This document shows positions 24,681-31,856 of a stretch of DNA of 35,366 bases, piece by piece. Source of the DNA: an uncultured Alphaproteobacteria bacterium (GTDB taxonomy: Bacteria > Pseudomonadota > Alphaproteobacteria > HIMB59 > GCA-002718135); assembly GCA_902595425.1 (NCBI GenBank), contig CACJPV010000010.1:1-35366 (forward strand), given 5' to 3'. Each line of letters opens with the position of its first letter. Positions within the stretch are counted from its first letter, which is position 1. The position numbers and the translations under genes were made by a program. The notes beneath the pieces are model-generated. The model was not told where the DNA came from and searched no databases. It saw only the letters and a list, made by a program, of their open reading frames with translations.

Positions 24681-25323
24681 TTTTCATTATGCGATCACAC
24701 CGTTTTGCTAAATCAGCATCATGTGTGACTAAACAAAGACTTTTTTGATATTTTGTTGCGATATTAAAGATTAACTCAGTTATAACTTCTGTATTTTCAT
24801 CATCTAGATTACCCGTTGGTTCATCGGCAAGGATTAATTCTGGTTTTTTAATCATTGCTCTTGCAATGGCCACGCGTTGTTGTTCACCACCAGATAATTG
24901 ACTTGGAAAGTGATTTAAGCGGTCTTCTAAACCTAAATCAACTAAAATTTCCTTAGATTGGCTTAACGCATCTTTTTGAAAATTAATTTCTAAAGAGAGT
25001 GCCACATTCTCAACAGCAGTATAATTAGGAATTAAATAAAACGATTGAAACACAATGCCGATATTCTTTTTTCTATATTCAGTTAATTTATCTTCTGTAT
25101 ATGAAGTAATGTCTTGATCTTGGAAAATAATGTTTCCAGAAGTAGGTTTTTCTAATCCAGCCATCAACATCAACAAAGAAGTTTTGCCAGATCCACTTTT
25201 GCCAATAATGGCAAGTTTTTCATTTTGATGGATGGTAAAATCTATGCCTTTGATTACTTCTGTTAAGAGTGTTCCATTTTGATATTGTAAGTGTATATTG
25301 GAGAAACGAAGCAGAGAATTCAT
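24658..25323 (-). CDS. ABC transporter ATP-binding protein (YbbA/LolD-like)
   Basis: A 221-residue ATPase. Walker A is GKSGSGKTS (41-49), Q-loop VFQSF (Gln93), signature [14 protein letters not shown] (143-156), Walker B LILADEP with Glu168, and H-loop His201. The class is the MacB/LolD/YbbA group that powers FtsX-type permeases, and its partner gene overlaps its end. The start codon ATG (25323-25321) overlaps the ATG of the divergent esterase gene by 2 bases within CATG, leaving no ordinary leader for either; no Shine-Dalgarno is seen for this gene. Confidence 0.93.
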   Translation of the reverse strand: MNSLLRFSNIHLQYQNGTLLTEVIKGIDFTIHQNEKLAIIGKSGSGKTSLLMLMAGLEKPTSGNIIFQDQDITSYTEDKLTEYRKKNIGIVFQSFYLIPNYTAVENVALSLEINFQKDALSQSKEILVDLGLEDRLNHFPSQLSGGEQQRVAIARAMIKKPELILADEPTGNLDDENTEVITELIFNIATKYQKSLCLVTHDADLAKRCDRIMKIENGTVV

Positions 25324-25933
25324 GAAGAAAATCGTCTATATTTTAATTTTTTTAATAAGTCCATTATCATTGCATGCGCAAGACTATAAGATTATTCTTT
25401 TTGGTGATTCCTTGATGGCAGGTTACGGATTAGACAGTGCGGATCATCTAAATCTTTACCTAGAAAAAGATCTACGAGCTTTAAATATTCAAAGTATCAT
25501 TACGAATGCTTCTTTATCAGGTGATACAACAAGTGGTGGATTAAATAGACTAAATTGGAGCCTACAAGATGATTATGATTTATTTGTACTGGGATTAGGT
25601 GCCAATGATATGCTTCGAGGTATTGCACCAGAGATCACAAAAAATAATTTATCAAAAATTATCGAAACAGTTTTAGATAAAGACATTAAAATTTTGCTAA
25701 CTGGTATGCAGGTGCCAAACTCGTATGGAACCGATTATCAACAATCATTTAATGATATTTATCCAAATTTAGCAGAAGAATTTAAAATATCTTTATACCC
25801 TTTCCTTCTAGAAGGAGTGGCGCTCATCCCTGAATTAAATCAATCTGATGGAAAGCACCCAAATAAAGAAGGTATACAAATTATAAGTAAGAATTTATCT
25901 AATAAAATTAATGAGTTAGGATATTTTAAATGA
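25322..25933 (+). CDS. tesA: SGNH-hydrolase esterase, TesA-like
   Basis: A 203-residue periplasmic esterase/thioesterase/lysophospholipase. Start at ATG 25322 gives a signal peptide ([19 protein letters not shown], cut before QD); an in-frame frame extension to 25298 lies in the divergent gene. SGNH residues are all present: Ser30 in FGDSLMAGYG, Gly67 in LSGDT, Asn95 in GLGANDMLRG, and Asp176/His179 in DGKHPNKEG. The arrangement with a YbbA/YbbP exporter is the classic tesA-ybbAP neighbourhood. Its stop overlaps the start of the caspase-like gene by 4 bases (ATGA), so both are likely to be made from one message. Confidence 0.93.
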   Translation: MKKIVYILIFLISPLSLHAQDYKIILFGDSLMAGYGLDSADHLNLYLEKDLRALNIQSIITNASLSGDTTSGGLNRLNWSLQDDYDLFVLGLGANDMLRGIAPEITKNNLSKIIETVLDKDIKILLTGMQVPNSYGTDYQQSFNDIYPNLAEEFKISLYPFLLEGVALIPELNQSDGKHPNKEGIQIISKNLSNKINELGYFK

Positions 25934-27090
25934 ATATTTTGAATAAATATACTAATTTAGTAATTTCTGGCGTTTTAGATTATTCTTCTTGCGAAAATAT
26001 TATTAGTTTTAATTCTGAAAACAGAAAAGATTATGAACTTTATAAAACGCTAATATCAAAATTCAAAAATATTAAACACAGTACATTTATAAAAGAAAAG
26101 GAAGTGAATAGAGATAATGTGGTAAAAAAATTTTATGAGGCTATGTATGATCAAAATAATGAGGATCTATTCATATTTTATTTTACAGGTCATGGAAGTT
26201 TATCTGAAAATAATGAACCAGGTCTGTTAATGAGTAATGGCGATATAATATCAAAAACTGAATTAAAAAATATCATTAAACAAAACTATCAAAACCAAAC
26301 AATCATTCTACTAGGTGATTTTTGCTATTCTGGATTATTAGCAGATATTGCCATAGAACTAAATAATGATGATTTAAATGTAAACGCAATAACTAGTGCA
26401 AGTTCAAATCTTTCTACAGAAAATTGGAGTTATACACAAACTCTAATAGACTCATTTAATGGTAGATCAATTATTGATAAAGATAATAAAGGTTTTATAA
26501 ATTTTATGGACGTTGCCAAAGAAGTTCAAAATGTTATGTTTAATAGAGAAAGACAAAAATCTGATTTTTTTCTACAACCTGATTTTGCAAATTACAATAT
26601 TTCAAATGCAAAAATGGAAGTTATTAAAAATGAAGGGGATATAAAATATGATGAATGGTACTGTTCACATGAAGGAATTGCACGTGTAATTGGTTTTAAA
26701 AATAATTTAGTTGAAGTCGAATACTATCATTACAATAAATATAAATTTGAATCTTTAAAAGAAAGTGACTTATCTCCTATTCAAATAGCTGATTTTTCAG
26801 TTGGAGATCACATAGATGTAAATTGGGAGGGAGAAATTCACAAAGCTATAATCGAAAGTGTCGATAGAATTTTTTACAAGGTGTCATATATTGGTTGGGG
26901 TTCTGAATGGAATGAATGGATCACTAAACACAGAATAGTTGGTAATGAAAAAATTGAAATTCTACTTGACGACATCTGGTATGAAGGGGAGATACTTCAA
27001 AAAAAAGATAATCAATTTTTCGTGAGATATAATGGATATGATACTTGTTATGATGAATGGATTAATAAATCTAGAATAAAATTTAATTAA
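25930..27090 (+). CDS. Caspase-like (C14) protease fused to Tudor-like repeats
   Basis: A 386-residue protein. Residues 8-220 form a caspase-hemoglobinase domain: catalytic His88 in FYFTGHGS after a hydrophobic strand, and catalytic Cys132 in LLGDFCYSG, followed by NAITSASSN as expected for the S1 region. Residues 238-386 hold two clear and one weaker chromo-barrel/Tudor-knot/Agenet-like repeat: a weak one about 238-280, FSVGDHIDVNWEG...YIGWGSEWNEWI (289-331), and IEILLDDIWYEGEI...YNGYDTCYDEWI (342-378), each with the aromatic-DEWI/NEWI ending. No signal peptide, so cytoplasmic, although in operon with the exported esterase (4-base overlap). Prokaryotic caspases are often sensors or executors in defence or cell death; the Tudor-like part may recognise a ligand. 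Function here is unknown. Confidence 0.88.
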   Translation: MNILNKYTNLVISGVLDYSSCENIISFNSENRKDYELYKTLISKFKNIKHSTFIKEKEVNRDNVVKKFYEAMYDQNNEDLFIFYFTGHGSLSENNEPGLLMSNGDIISKTELKNIIKQNYQNQTIILLGDFCYSGLLADIAIELNNDDLNVNAITSASSNLSTENWSYTQTLIDSFNGRSIIDKDNKGFINFMDVAKEVQNVMFNRERQKSDFFLQPDFANYNISNAKMEVIKNEGDIKYDEWYCSHEGIARVIGFKNNLVEVEYYHYNKYKFESLKESDLSPIQIADFSVGDHIDVNWEGEIHKAIIESVDRIFYKVSYIGWGSEWNEWITKHRIVGNEKIEILLDDIWYEGEILQKKDNQFFVRYNGYDTCYDEWINKSRIKFN

Positions 27091-27148
27091 TTTTAGTAGT
27101 AATATTATATTGCATTGTATAACTTTTATATCACTCTAGTAGAATGTG

Positions 27149-27178
27149 TTGACAACGTTCAAAGATTAGAATTATCTT
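27149..27178 (+). promoter_or_regulatory. Sigma70-like promoter of the 136-aa membrane protein
   Basis: TTGACA (27149-27154) and TATCTT (27173-27178) are separated by 18 bases, 30 bases before the ATG at 27208, which has its own AGGGGG Shine-Dalgarno. This is the best consensus -35 seen in the window. Confidence 0.55.
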
Positions 27179-27207
27179 AAATACAACAATATTAAAAAGG
27201 GGGTAAT

Positions 27208-27618
27208 ATGGTTGCTGCATGGGGTGGAGTCTTAAATTTAATTTTATTTGTAGTTAGCATGTTGGGTTTGGGATACTACACTGTTCTTACAGTGTTTAGT
27301 CCGAATACACTTGTTGATAGATATGACTTGGGTGAAAAATCAGTTCCTATTATAAGAATTGTCGGAAGTTTTGTTCTACCAACTCTTATAATAGGTGTTT
27401 GGATTATTTTTAGAGAAAATGGTCCACTTTCATGTTGGATTTTCTTTGTCTTTAACTTTCTTGTATCATTATGTCAGGTACTTTTAAGTTGGGGAACGAG
27501 ATTAAAAATAATTGATCCAGATTCAAAAACAGATATTGGTGATGAAGTAGTAGGGCACGTGTTTCTAGCTATCGCTGCTATCTTAATATTTAGACTTTCA
27601 GATACAATCTACGCTTAA
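27208..27618 (+). CDS. Four-helix membrane protein of unknown function (136 aa)
   Basis: A 136-residue protein with four hydrophobic helices (about residues 6-27, 44-63, 69-89, 111-133). Translation is well supported by AAAAAGGGGG and the promoter just upstream. LVDRYDLGEKSVPIIRIVGSF between helices 1 and 2 and DPDSKTDIGDEVVGHVFLA before helix 4 are distinctive and probably conserved. I do not recognise the family. It follows the caspase gene by 117 bases but has a separate promoter, so a functional link is doubtful. Confidence 0.75.
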   Translation: MVAAWGGVLNLILFVVSMLGLGYYTVLTVFSPNTLVDRYDLGEKSVPIIRIVGSFVLPTLIIGVWIIFRENGPLSCWIFFVFNFLVSLCQVLLSWGTRLKIIDPDSKTDIGDEVVGHVFLAIAAILIFRLSDTIYA

Positions 27619-27631
27619 TTAATTCTAATTG

Positions 27632-27657
27632 ATACTGGGATTTAATAATCCCAGTAT
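27632..27657. terminator. Shared hairpin between convergent genes
   Basis: ATACTGGGATT (27632-27642) and AATCCCAGTAT (27647-27657) form a perfect 11-bp stem with loop TAAT, lying between the stop codons of the convergent membrane-protein and alkB-like genes. T tracts are poor on both sides, yet position and stem strength favour a bidirectional terminator. Confidence 0.7.
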
Positions 27658-27672
27658 TAAAAATAAATAATA

Positions 27673-28686
27673 TTAATTTAGATATTCTAGTTTTTTATCC
27701 ATTACAAAAAACCATAATGGAGGAATTAAAGCCATTATTAGCATAATTGAATAGTTTGCTGGCATCTCAATCACTTTTTCTTTTTGAGATAGTAGGGGGT
27801 AATGTTTGGATGCACTTTGATGATGTTCTGCGTGTAAACCTAAATTAAATGTCGACCAATTAGCTGAAATATGACGGCTATTCCATGAATGATGATCAGT
27901 AAATCTTTCGTATTTTCCATTTTCCATTTTTCTTTCTAAACCATAATGTTGAATATAATTTACAAGTTCTAGTAAAGTAATAGAAACAAAAGAGTGAAAG
28001 ATAACAAATACTAAGCCATTAATACCAGCAATAAAAAACGCAATGAATAAAAAAATAATTTCTAATACAAAATAATGAAGCATTCTGTTTTGAAGACTTA
28101 ATGTATTTATATTTTTTTTATCAAGAATATTTTTTTCAATATTCCATGAAGAAATCACACTATTAATGACACAACGAATGAAATAGAAATAAAAATTTTC
28201 ACCTCTTCTTGCTGTCGCAGGATCTTCTTTTGTTGCTACATGTTTATGGTGACCGTAAACATGTTCAATACGAAAATGGCCATAACAACATAATACTAAT
28301 AATAAAACGCCGATACCACGCATATATTTATTCTGTCGATGAATAAGTTCATGAGCTGTAGTAATACCAATTGAACCTCCTGACATGCCGACAGCAGCTC
28401 CTAAAGCAGCAGCAATTAAAAAACTGATGTTTGAATCAGCCACTACAATTAAACCAAAAACAATTAAAAATAAGATACAAGGTAAGATGATGAGAATAGA
28501 AAAATTATGCAATACATTTTCTTTCAGATCAACATCTTGCTTACTTAAATATGGTAACAGCAAATCAATAATAGGTACTAAAATAAAAACCCAAATAAAA
28601 GGTGAGACTGACCAAGAAGGACTAATTAGAAGACCAAGTGAACTCGATGCGATTAATATTAAAGGTGTTACAAGATAAAAAAACAT
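27673..28686 (-). CDS. alkB: AlkB-type alkane 1-monooxygenase
   Basis: A 337-residue integral membrane diiron hydroxylase of the AlkB family. The histidine boxes are HELIHR (His112, His116), EHVYGHHKHV (His142, His146, His147, His149), an NYIQHYG (His247) and LGLHAEHHQSASKHYPLL (His285, His288, His289), plus FTDHHSWNS, which is specific to AlkB and separates it from ordinary fatty-acid desaturases. Five to six hydrophobic helices surround them. It is expected to hydroxylate terminal carbons of medium-chain alkanes or related aliphatics with rubredoxin or another electron carrier, whose gene is not in the window. It is slightly shorter than Pseudomonas AlkB (about 400). Standalone on the minus strand. 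Confidence 0.92.
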   Translation of the reverse strand: MFFYLVTPLILIASSSLGLLISPSWSVSPFIWVFILVPIIDLLLPYLSKQDVDLKENVLHNFSILIILPCILFLIVFGLIVVADSNISFLIAAALGAAVGMSGGSIGITTAHELIHRQNKYMRGIGVLLLVLCCYGHFRIEHVYGHHKHVATKEDPATARRGENFYFYFIRCVINSVISSWNIEKNILDKKNINTLSLQNRMLHYFVLEIIFLFIAFFIAGINGLVFVIFHSFVSITLLELVNYIQHYGLERKMENGKYERFTDHHSWNSRHISANWSTFNLGLHAEHHQSASKHYPLLSQKEKVIEMPANYSIMLIMALIPPLWFFVMDKKLEYLN

Positions 28687-28725
28687 TAATTTATTGTATA
28701 TATTATATTTTTATTAAAAGAAAAA

Positions 28726-29487
28726 TTAATTTAAAAATGCTAATTCTTGTTTAAGCACTTCCTTAGATCCTTTACTTTTAATTGTTTGTCTTAATTCCAC
28801 TATACAATTATCAATTAATTCTGATTTTTGTTTGTTATAATGCTTATTCTTAGGCACAGGAATATGAACAGGTACGTTCTTTAAAAACTCAACATTTAAA
28901 TCAAAATCACCTGCAAAAAATTCTTTTAAAACAAAACCACCTGCTTGAAGAAAATTTTGATCGGTTTCTACTTTTAATTTCTTGCTACTTCTATTCTCTC
29001 TAATAACTTTTGTTAGAAGATCATTTTTCTTAATGATTTCAAAACCTTGCAAATATAATCCAATTTTTTCTATATCTTCATAAGGAGTATTAGGTCCATC
29101 AGGCGCCACATGTTCACCTTCTAGCATAATCATGTGACTAATATTCTTTTCATCTTCAAAAATAGCAGAATACAGAGATATGATAACTTTTGTTCCGGTG
29201 TAATCAAGCGCTGCTAACTCCACTCCGCAAATCCACACTTGATCATCTTCATTAAAGTAGATGATGGGATCAAAGGTGAAAGAGCGGAGAGGGTATTCTT
29301 GAGCCTCATTAAAAATGATGGAGTTCTCAGGAACATTAGCAATTTCCTGTTTAATCATTTGTTTTGGTGAGAGGAGAGAATAAGACTCAATATTATTAGC
29401 ATAGGAGGTTGTAGCAGAGACAAGATATAATATGATTAATACAAGTGATATTAAAAATAATACAATACGTTTAGTTATCTCTGCCAC
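28726..29487 (-). CDS. Secreted or membrane-anchored protein of unknown function (253 aa)
   Basis: A 253-residue protein with an N-terminal hydrophobic segment (about residues 8-26) ending in TTSYA, which can be a signal peptide or anchor. The rest is soluble with mixed strands, including VWICGVELAALDYTG and VPVHIPVPKNKHYNK. No recognised domain. It sits between alkB-like and response-regulator genes on the same strand, separated from the regulator by a strong terminator, so it is not in the regulator's transcript. Function unknown. Confidence 0.7.
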   Translation of the reverse strand: MAEITKRIVLFLISLVLIILYLVSATTSYANNIESYSLLSPKQMIKQEIANVPENSIIFNEAQEYPLRSFTFDPIIYFNEDDQVWICGVELAALDYTGTKVIISLYSAIFEDEKNISHMIMLEGEHVAPDGPNTPYEDIEKIGLYLQGFEIIKKNDLLTKVIRENRSSKKLKVETDQNFLQAGGFVLKEFFAGDFDLNVEFLKNVPVHIPVPKNKHYNKQKSELIDNCIVELRQTIKSKGSKEVLKQELAFLN

Positions 29488-29500
29488 AAAAAAAGAAATA

Positions 29501-29543
29501 AAAAAACACTTAGTCGAAAAGAAGTCACGACTAAGATTTTTTT
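29501..29543 (-). terminator. Rho-independent terminator after the response regulator gene
   Basis: CTTAGTCG (29509-29516) and CGACTAAG (29528-29535) form a perfect 8-bp stem with an 11-base loop. T tracts flank it in both directions: seven T on the plus strand after 29536 and six A at 29501-29506, which read as T on the minus strand. It terminates the minus-strand response-regulator transcript 19 bases after its stop codon. Confidence 0.85.
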
Positions 29544-29553
29544 ATGAAATTAT

Positions 29554-30249
29554 TTATGCTGATTGTGGTTGCCATGAATATCCAGAACCATAAGAAGTTT
29601 TAATACGATTAAAATCTATATCTGGACGTGCATGACGAAATTTTTTACGTAACCGTTTGATATGAGAATCTATATTGCGATCAGTTACAGCAATATCATG
29701 TGAATAACACACATCAAGGAGTTGATCTCGGGTATAAACAACGCGAGGACGCTTGACTAACTGTCTTAGTAAAGCAAATTCTGTTTTAGTGAGTTCAATA
29801 CTTTTGCCAAACCAACGACAGAGTATTTGTTCTTCTAAAAGCTCTAGATTGCCCAATCTATATACCTGATCTTCTTTTTGCTTTTCAAAGTAGCTCATCA
29901 CTTTAAGTAACCGAGCATGCAAAATATTAAAACTATAGGGCTTTAGAACAAAATCACCAATCGTGGTGTCTTTTAATGCTCGTTCTTCAAGATTATCAAC
30001 TGCTGTTAAGAAGAGAGCAGGGAGCTTATCTTTATTCAGCAACGCACATAAGTCTCTATAGAATTCAAACCCCGTTAATTTGGGCATTTTCATATCAATA
30101 ACATAGGCATCTGCGGGCTTATCTTCGTGATATAGTAATGCTTTTTCTGGATCAGCGAAGGTAATCGTTTTGTAACCCTTAGATTGAAATTGAAGTGATA
30201 GTGATGTTAGTATGGATGTATTGTCGTCTATTATGGATATTATCGTCAT
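29554..30249 (-). CDS. OmpR-family response regulator, ChvI-like
   Basis: A 231-residue two-component regulator. The receiver domain (1-120) has the acid pocket Asp8/Asp9, phospho-acceptor Asp52 in VIDMKMP, Thr82 and Lys103 in LKPYS. The winged-helix domain (about 130-228) shows LTKTEFALLRQLVKRPRVVYTRDQLL and DRNIDSHIKRLRKKFR...IKTSYGSGYSW. The DNA-binding end resembles alphaproteobacterial ChvI. No histidine kinase gene is next to it, so either the partner is elsewhere or it is orphan. The gene is preceded by a 250-base gap that holds a CCTTCGAAGG palindrome near 30279-30288 and, on the other strand, the third TGGCAC element. Confidence 0.92.
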   Translation of the reverse strand: MTIISIIDDNTSILTSLSLQFQSKGYKTITFADPEKALLYHEDKPADAYVIDMKMPKLTGFEFYRDLCALLNKDKLPALFLTAVDNLEERALKDTTIGDFVLKPYSFNILHARLLKVMSYFEKQKEDQVYRLGNLELLEEQILCRWFGKSIELTKTEFALLRQLVKRPRVVYTRDQLLDVCYSHDIAVTDRNIDSHIKRLRKKFRHARPDIDFNRIKTSYGSGYSWQPQSA

Positions 30250-30278
30250 TTTTCCTTTCTCTTAATCAACCAAAAAAC

Positions 30279-30288
30279 CTTCGAAGGA
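30279..30288. promoter_or_regulatory. CCTTCGAAGG palindrome upstream of the response regulator
   Basis: A perfect 10-base palindrome lies about 30 bases upstream of the response-regulator start, followed by TTAACATTAACATTAAGG with a tandem AACATT. This is where a promoter or autoregulatory site is expected. No experimental consensus is known to me for it. Confidence 0.3.
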
Positions 30289-30398
30289 ATTAACATTAAC
30301 ATTAAGGCCAAAGTGTGTCAAAAAATAATATTTTAAATTTCTTAAAACTAACACATTTGAAACTCGAATTTGCCTAATTTGAAATTTAGAAAATACAC

Positions 30399-30471
30399 AT
30401 GGCACTGTGTAGTAGTAATATTCATTATGTTGTCGTCGTAAATTTCATTTATTACTCCTTCGCAGTGCCAC
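30399..30471 (+). ncRNA. TGGCAC hairpin element, copy 3 (candidate structured leader)
   Basis: TGGCACTG (30400-30407) pairs perfectly with CAGTGCCA (30463-30470), extended inward to 10 pairs. TCCT (30456-30459) is 5 nt before GTGCCAC, exactly as in copies 1 and 2. Inner bases AGTAGTAATA can also pair with TATTACTCCT. Compared with copy 1, two inner T-G/G-T wobble pairs are here T-A and G-C, a compensatory change that supports a real stem. The frame from the first base (ATG GCA CTG) runs 34 codons and its TGA (30501-30503) overlaps the ATG (30500) of the next gene, as in a translationally coupled leader peptide; unlike copies 1 and 2 the peptide is not strongly hydrophobic. No Shine-Dalgarno precedes it. 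Confidence 0.5.
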
Positions 30472-30499
30472 TCAACACTCTCTATTATTTGGAGTCATC

Positions 30500-30781
30500 A
30501 TGATTGCACTTTCCCGTTTTTTTCTTTTTGGCTCAACTTACCTTGTTTTATTAATACTCAGCAGTATTGCATCAGCAGAAACAGAATACTTTTCAATGAT
30601 TACCTTTTTAATAACAAGCTTAGCTGTAGGAGGGTGGCTGTACTACTTGCACAAAATAGCTATTGAACCATCTCCAGGATTAAAAGAAATATTATATGTG
30701 GTCCTTTTCTTAACCATCTTCACAACTATCTGGGCAGGATTTAATATTTACATACAGTCTGATTACTTTGTTTTAGACTAA
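30500..30781 (+). CDS. Three-helix membrane protein of unknown function (93 aa)
   Basis: A 93-residue protein with hydrophobic segments at about residues 7-26 (ending SIASA, possibly a cleaved signal), 33-52 and 64-85. The ATG has GGAG seven bases upstream. It lies 28 bases after the third TGGCAC element, whose open frame ends across its start. The next gene overlaps its stop by one base (TAATG), so the two small membrane proteins are translated together and may form a complex. Not recognised. Confidence 0.7.
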   Translation: MIALSRFFLFGSTYLVLLILSSIASAETEYFSMITFLITSLAVGGWLYYLHKIAIEPSPGLKEILYVVLFLTIFTTIWAGFNIYIQSDYFVLD

Positions 30782-31083
30782 TGCTAAAAAGTTTCTGGTT
30801 CTACTTCTATTCAATACCAGTTCTGCTTGGAATTTTTGCATTCTATCAAATTACTCAATTACCACCTAGAGGTCGTTTTAAAGACGCCTTGGAGTATTGT
30901 AAGGATGTAGATAATGAAATAATTTTATCAGAGGGGACTGAACAAGATTATTGTATAGATAATTTTATGAATGGACACTTTAGTGAAGCTGTTCCATGGA
31001 TGTTACTGTTTCTTCTAGGTATTGCTTTTATAATACCCTTATGTCTTTATTTAATAATGACTTGGAGAAAGTATAGGTACTGA
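30781..31083 (+). CDS. Two-helix membrane protein of unknown function (100 aa)
   Basis: A 100-residue protein with hydrophobic helices at residues 3-22 and 70-92 and a soluble loop between them carrying two cysteines (EYCKDVD and QDYCIDN) that could form a disulfide if periplasmic. The stop of the preceding gene and this ATG share one base. Not recognised; probably a partner of the 93-residue protein. Confidence 0.68.
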   Translation: MLKSFWFYFYSIPVLLGIFAFYQITQLPPRGRFKDALEYCKDVDNEIILSEGTEQDYCIDNFMNGHFSEAVPWMLLFLLGIAFIIPLCLYLIMTWRKYRY

Positions 31084-31132
31084 AATTATTAAGAGTTGAA
31101 TAATTGACTTATTTATTATAAATAATCTTTCA

Positions 31133-31699
31133 TTGAACGATAACAGAAAGGTCATTAACCTTAAAGACTATAAGGAAAAGAAAGAAAAGCTCGAACCCAG
31201 AACTTTCGTTTATAACCCTATGGCCTATCGTCAAGCTTGCTTAGATATCGTTAAGCGTCACAATCCAAAAGCTTCTAAAGAAGAAATTGCCTCTGAATAT
31301 GAGCGTTGTTTACAGATAGCACAGAAACATAATTATCCATCTAAAGCTCTACTTTCAGTTTTTTGTTATAGTTATTTTTGTCCAACCGACTTTAATAATG
31401 AAGTAGAGCCAGTTAATATTTTCGAAAATACAATAGATATGACAGATTTTTTCAAAAGTCTAAAACAAATGAAAGATAATGAATTAGTCAATATCTATAA
31501 TAGATGTATCTATGATATAAAAGAAAATAAACCAAATAAAGAAGAAGCAGAATTTCGTTCTGCAGTAATTGCAGGTGAGTTAAAAAGAAGATTAAGTTTA
31601 CGTAAAAAAAATAATCTAAAAAGCAGCGATGTCTTTATTTCTATCATCGGTATCTGTGTCTTTTGCTCTGCAATAAGTAGTATGATCAGTGGCATCTAA
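31133..31699 (+). CDS. Tail-anchored protein of unknown function (188 aa)
   Basis: A 188-residue protein, mostly charged and helical, with one hydrophobic segment at the C-terminus (about 165-185, ISIIGICVFCSAISSM), so likely tail-anchored in the inner membrane. The start is TTG at 31133 without a Shine-Dalgarno and is uncertain; an internal start may be used. The N-terminal VINLKDYKEKKEK stretch resembles short linear motifs at the start of other alphaproteobacterial cytoplasmic proteins but gives no function. It follows the two small membrane proteins by about 50 bases. Confidence 0.6.
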   Translation: MNDNRKVINLKDYKEKKEKLEPRTFVYNPMAYRQACLDIVKRHNPKASKEEIASEYERCLQIAQKHNYPSKALLSVFCYSYFCPTDFNNEVEPVNIFENTIDMTDFFKSLKQMKDNELVNIYNRCIYDIKENKPNKEEAEFRSAVIAGELKRRLSLRKKNNLKSSDVFISIIGICVFCSAISSMISGI

Positions 31700-31813
31700 A
31701 TATATAGTGTCAGCAATAAACATCGATAATACTCATTCATAATATTGACAATTTCATATGTTATAAAAGAACTAAGCCAAGAGATGTAGAATATTTCACA
31801 CTCTTAATTCAGA

Positions 31814-31819
31814 TATAAT
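31814..31819 (+). promoter_or_regulatory. TATAAT box upstream of the MORN gene
   Basis: A consensus -10 hexamer lies 38 bases before the MORN-protein ATG. No convincing -35 is present at 16-18 bases. The rest of the gap from 31700 shows nothing recognisable. Confidence 0.35.
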
Positions 31820-31856
31820 CACAATTTTAATAAAAGTATACCAAAAGGGGAGATGT

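Noticed and set aside
27208..27618. Treating the 136-aa membrane protein as an effector of the caspase gene
   Set aside because: It has its own consensus promoter and 117-base gap; no evidence of co-transcription.
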